This document shows positions 43,091-45,007 of a stretch of 45,007 bases of DNA, piece by piece. Both the position numbers and the translations under genes were made by a program. This DNA is from Chara braunii (lineage: Eukaryota > Streptophyta > Charophyceae > Charales > Characeae): positions 1-45,007 of the forward strand of contig BFEA01000275.1 in the NCBI GenBank assembly GCA_003427395.1. Direction: 5' to 3'. Numbering within the stretch: the stretch's first letter is position 1; each line of letters opens with the position of its first letter. The notes beneath the pieces are model-generated. The model worked only from the letters and a program-made list of their open reading frames with translations, made no database searches and was not told the origin of the DNA.

Positions 43091-44202
43091 CGATCCTCGG
43101 CCTGTGATGGATCGCCTAGATACAAGCATGCTTCCGCCAAGAAGCGGAACTCTACCAAAGAAAGAAAACCTGAGTAGTCTAGGATGCGGAGCAAGCTCCA
43201 TGCTGAGTCCATGCGATGCAACCTAGGATATAAAATGTCACAAAACAGCAATGTCACAGCTAACAGCCTAAGTGAAAGTAGGAGCAACTAAGTAACATAC
43301 GTGTCCTAGGAAAGCAAAAAGTAGTGACAACTAGATCCTAGAATGTTGGAGGCACTAGCCTCAGCCTGGTAACAACTGACTAGTGTATAAGTCCTAAGAT
43401 CAGCAAAAGCATAACAACTAAATCCTAGAAATGTCGGAGGCAGTAGCCTCAGTCTGAGAGCAACAAAGCAATCAACAAGACAACCATATGTCACATGAGA
43501 AGTGTGTCGCACACCAAAGGGTGGGATGGGCTCTGAGGGTGGCGAATGCAGCCTAGGGGTTGAAAACTCCTAAGGGCATCCACACATAGTGACAGGGGAA
43601 AACGCATGTCATCAGGCTCAATGAGGGTAGGGAACTGGAAGCGAACAGAACCAATGACCCTAACAGATAGACCATTAGGGCGGGTAATGCTCGACTAAGG
43701 GGTGACTGCTATGGTGGGTCGATCATGCAAGGGAACAAGGGAGTCTGGTATACTGGGCGCACCTAGATGAAGCATGCGGGGCTGCTTAACTAGGGCGTGA
43801 GGGCCGACGAAGGGTAGAAAGATGATGGGTAAGGGAATCATGCAAATGACTCCTAAAGTGAGGGAGGTCGGAGCTAGATCCGTAAGATGGGAAGCCAGGG
43901 CAACGCTACGGTCCTGATGCCTGTGTGTATACCAAGGGAGAGCCCAACTCAGAGGAACCCGGCTAAAGGGAGACCATCATGCGACACAAGCAGGGTACTG
44001 TACAGGGTAGAGTGATAAGAGAGTGGCGACGTCTGAAGTAGGCAGAGCTGATCGTGATGAAGTCCATGAAGCTGCCGATGACGTCCACGATGAGAAGTCC
44101 GGAATGCCGTTGAGGAAAAGCCGCAGCGTCGACGAGCTGAAGTAGCAAAACTGATGTGGATGGAGTACTGAGAAGTCAAAGTCGTGGGAAGGTAAGTCTG
44201 AG
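43091..44202 (-). other. 3' untranslated region of the chromovirus
   Basis: Lies between the integrase stop and the putative 3' LTR. No long frame. A ~90-bp unit with AACTARATCCTAGAA, TGTTGGAGGC or TGTCGGAGGC, and TAGCCTCAG is repeated (43328 and 43418). It may contain packaging or regulatory RNA sequence, but nothing specific is visible. Confidence 0.5.
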
Positions 44203-45007
44203 TCAATCGTCGTATCGAGCAGGACGACGACGAGTGCGCTGTGGGCGCTCAGAAGCATCCGACTGCTGCTGAAGGTCTGCCTCAGATGGAGCAGGCTCGG
44301 CTTCAGCGGTCTCCTCAGCCGGAGGAGAAGGAGGAGAGTCAGTGGGCTGAGGAGGAGCAGTGAACCCAGCACGACAAGCACGGTCATAGGCACGCACCAA
44401 CATGCGAGCGTGCTCCAAGTGCTCGAGGGGCTCCCAGGTAGCCTCCTCATCAGGGTAACCCTTCCAACGTACGAGATACTCGACGTGGGGAGGGTTGTCG
44501 TCGGTGACTCGGCGACCAATGATGTCTGAAACGAGGAACTCCTCGTGTCCGTCCACCATGATGGGTGGAGGACGCTCGTATGGTCGTCCAGCGAAACGCT
44601 CAGACGGTCTGCGGTAAGGACGCANTAACGAGACGTGGTAGACATCATGCACACGAGCCTGGCGTAGGTAGTCGGACAGCTTCACATGAAAGCTGACCGG
44701 ACTAGATGCCGTATCAGAACCGACGGCTTGGAGGATGCGGCATGGGCCAAAGAAGCGACGCCGAAACTTGCGAAGCGTCTCCGCTTCGAGCTGTAAGTGG
44801 CGGGCGTCGATAAGCACATCATCACCGACCTTGAATGGGTGATCCATCCTCGATCGGTTCGCACGTGCTGCCATGCGAGTCTGGGAAGCGGCTATGTGCT
44901 CATGGGCGGTCTTCATAATCGACGTCATGTGTGCAACCCAATCATCCAGCGCGGGACAACTCGTGTCAGGGTGCATCTGGGACGGTCGAAGGAAGTCCGC
45001 GGGAACA
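44203..45007 (-). CDS. Ty3/gypsy chromovirus polyprotein, integrase C-terminus with chromodomain (partial)
   Basis: Open from the window edge on the minus strand; the frame continues upstream of the first ATG (44976) to 45007, so the 5' part is outside the window. Numbering from that ATG: the end of the integrase core-proximal helix (20-45), then the GPY/F module with FKVGDDVLI (48-56) and RRRFFGPCRI (72-81), HDVYHVSLXRPYRR (110-123; the X is the N at 44625), and a chromodomain at 146-200. The chromodomain reads EEFLVSDIIG then EYLVRWKGYPDEEATWEP, keeping both cage tryptophans. A Pro/Glu-rich tail ends in RPQRTRRRPARYDD. Chromodomains of this class target integration to marked chromatin. The visible part has no stop or frameshift, suggesting a young or recently active copy. 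Confidence 0.92.
   Translation of the reverse strand, partial: VPADFLRPSQMHPDTSCPALDDWVAHMTSIMKTAHEHIAASQTRMAARANRSRMDHPFKVGDDVLIDARHLQLEAETLRKFRRRFFGPCRILQAVGSDTASSPVSFHVKLSDYLRQARVHDVYHVSLXRPYRRPSERFAGRPYERPPPIMVDGHEEFLVSDIIGRRVTDDNPPHVEYLVRWKGYPDEEATWEPLEHLEHARMLVRAYDRACRAGFTAPPQPTDSPPSPPAEETAEAEPAPSEADLQQQSDASERPQRTRRRPARYDD

Noticed and set aside
43977-44654. 225-codon minus-strand frame
   Set aside because: Out-of-frame shadow of the chromodomain-containing polyprotein.

Overview
This window looks like repeat-dominated nuclear DNA from a plant-lineage eukaryote. The signs are one intron-free plant-type GT47 (exostosin-family) glycosyltransferase, a Ty3 chromovirus whose integrase ends in a chromodomain, PIF/Harbinger transposon remnants, tRNA-derived SINEs, a U6-like sequence, and very many simple repeats and homopolymer tracts. 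Nothing bacterial (operons, ribosome binding sites) is present. The transposase and chromodomain wording reminds me of charophyte algae such as Chara; that is an impression, not a demonstration. Several N positions, some sitting between near-identical sequences, show that the assembly is a draft.

Layout. 0.2-0.7 kb: three ~167-bp tandem repeats. 1.0-1.8 kb: an array of twelve degenerate hairpin units whose stems covary. 4.1-6.2 kb: two adjacent giant imperfect palindromes (foldback elements). 6.8-7.3 kb: a third palindromic cluster, and a duplication around an N. 8.6-13.5 and 15.4-21.4 kb: two diverged direct copies of a long non-coding repeat. Each copy carries, on the minus strand, pieces of cytosolic 26S/28S rRNA in swapped order and a 3' piece of U6 snRNA. 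23.0-32.1 kb: a nest of Harbinger-like elements with GGGCC-type inverted ends and 3-bp target duplications; one of them contains a broken transposase. 32.1-32.5 kb: a SINE fragment and a U6-like pseudogene. 34.4-36.2 kb: the GT47 gene, the only convincing host protein gene. 36.6-42.6 kb: microsatellites, minisatellites, two SINEs, a cluster of CACGTG sites and a long inverted-repeat element. 42.8 kb to the end: the 3' LTR, 3' untranslated region and integrase/chromodomain end of a Ty3 chromovirus on the minus strand, running off the window.

Functionally there is no multi-gene pathway here. The one host gene probably makes a Golgi type II membrane glycosyltransferase acting on cell-wall polysaccharide. 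The rest is transposon and structured-repeat biology. The two signals I find most unusual are the covarying hairpin array at 981-1818 and the scrambled rRNA/U6 mosaic carried by the two long repeats.
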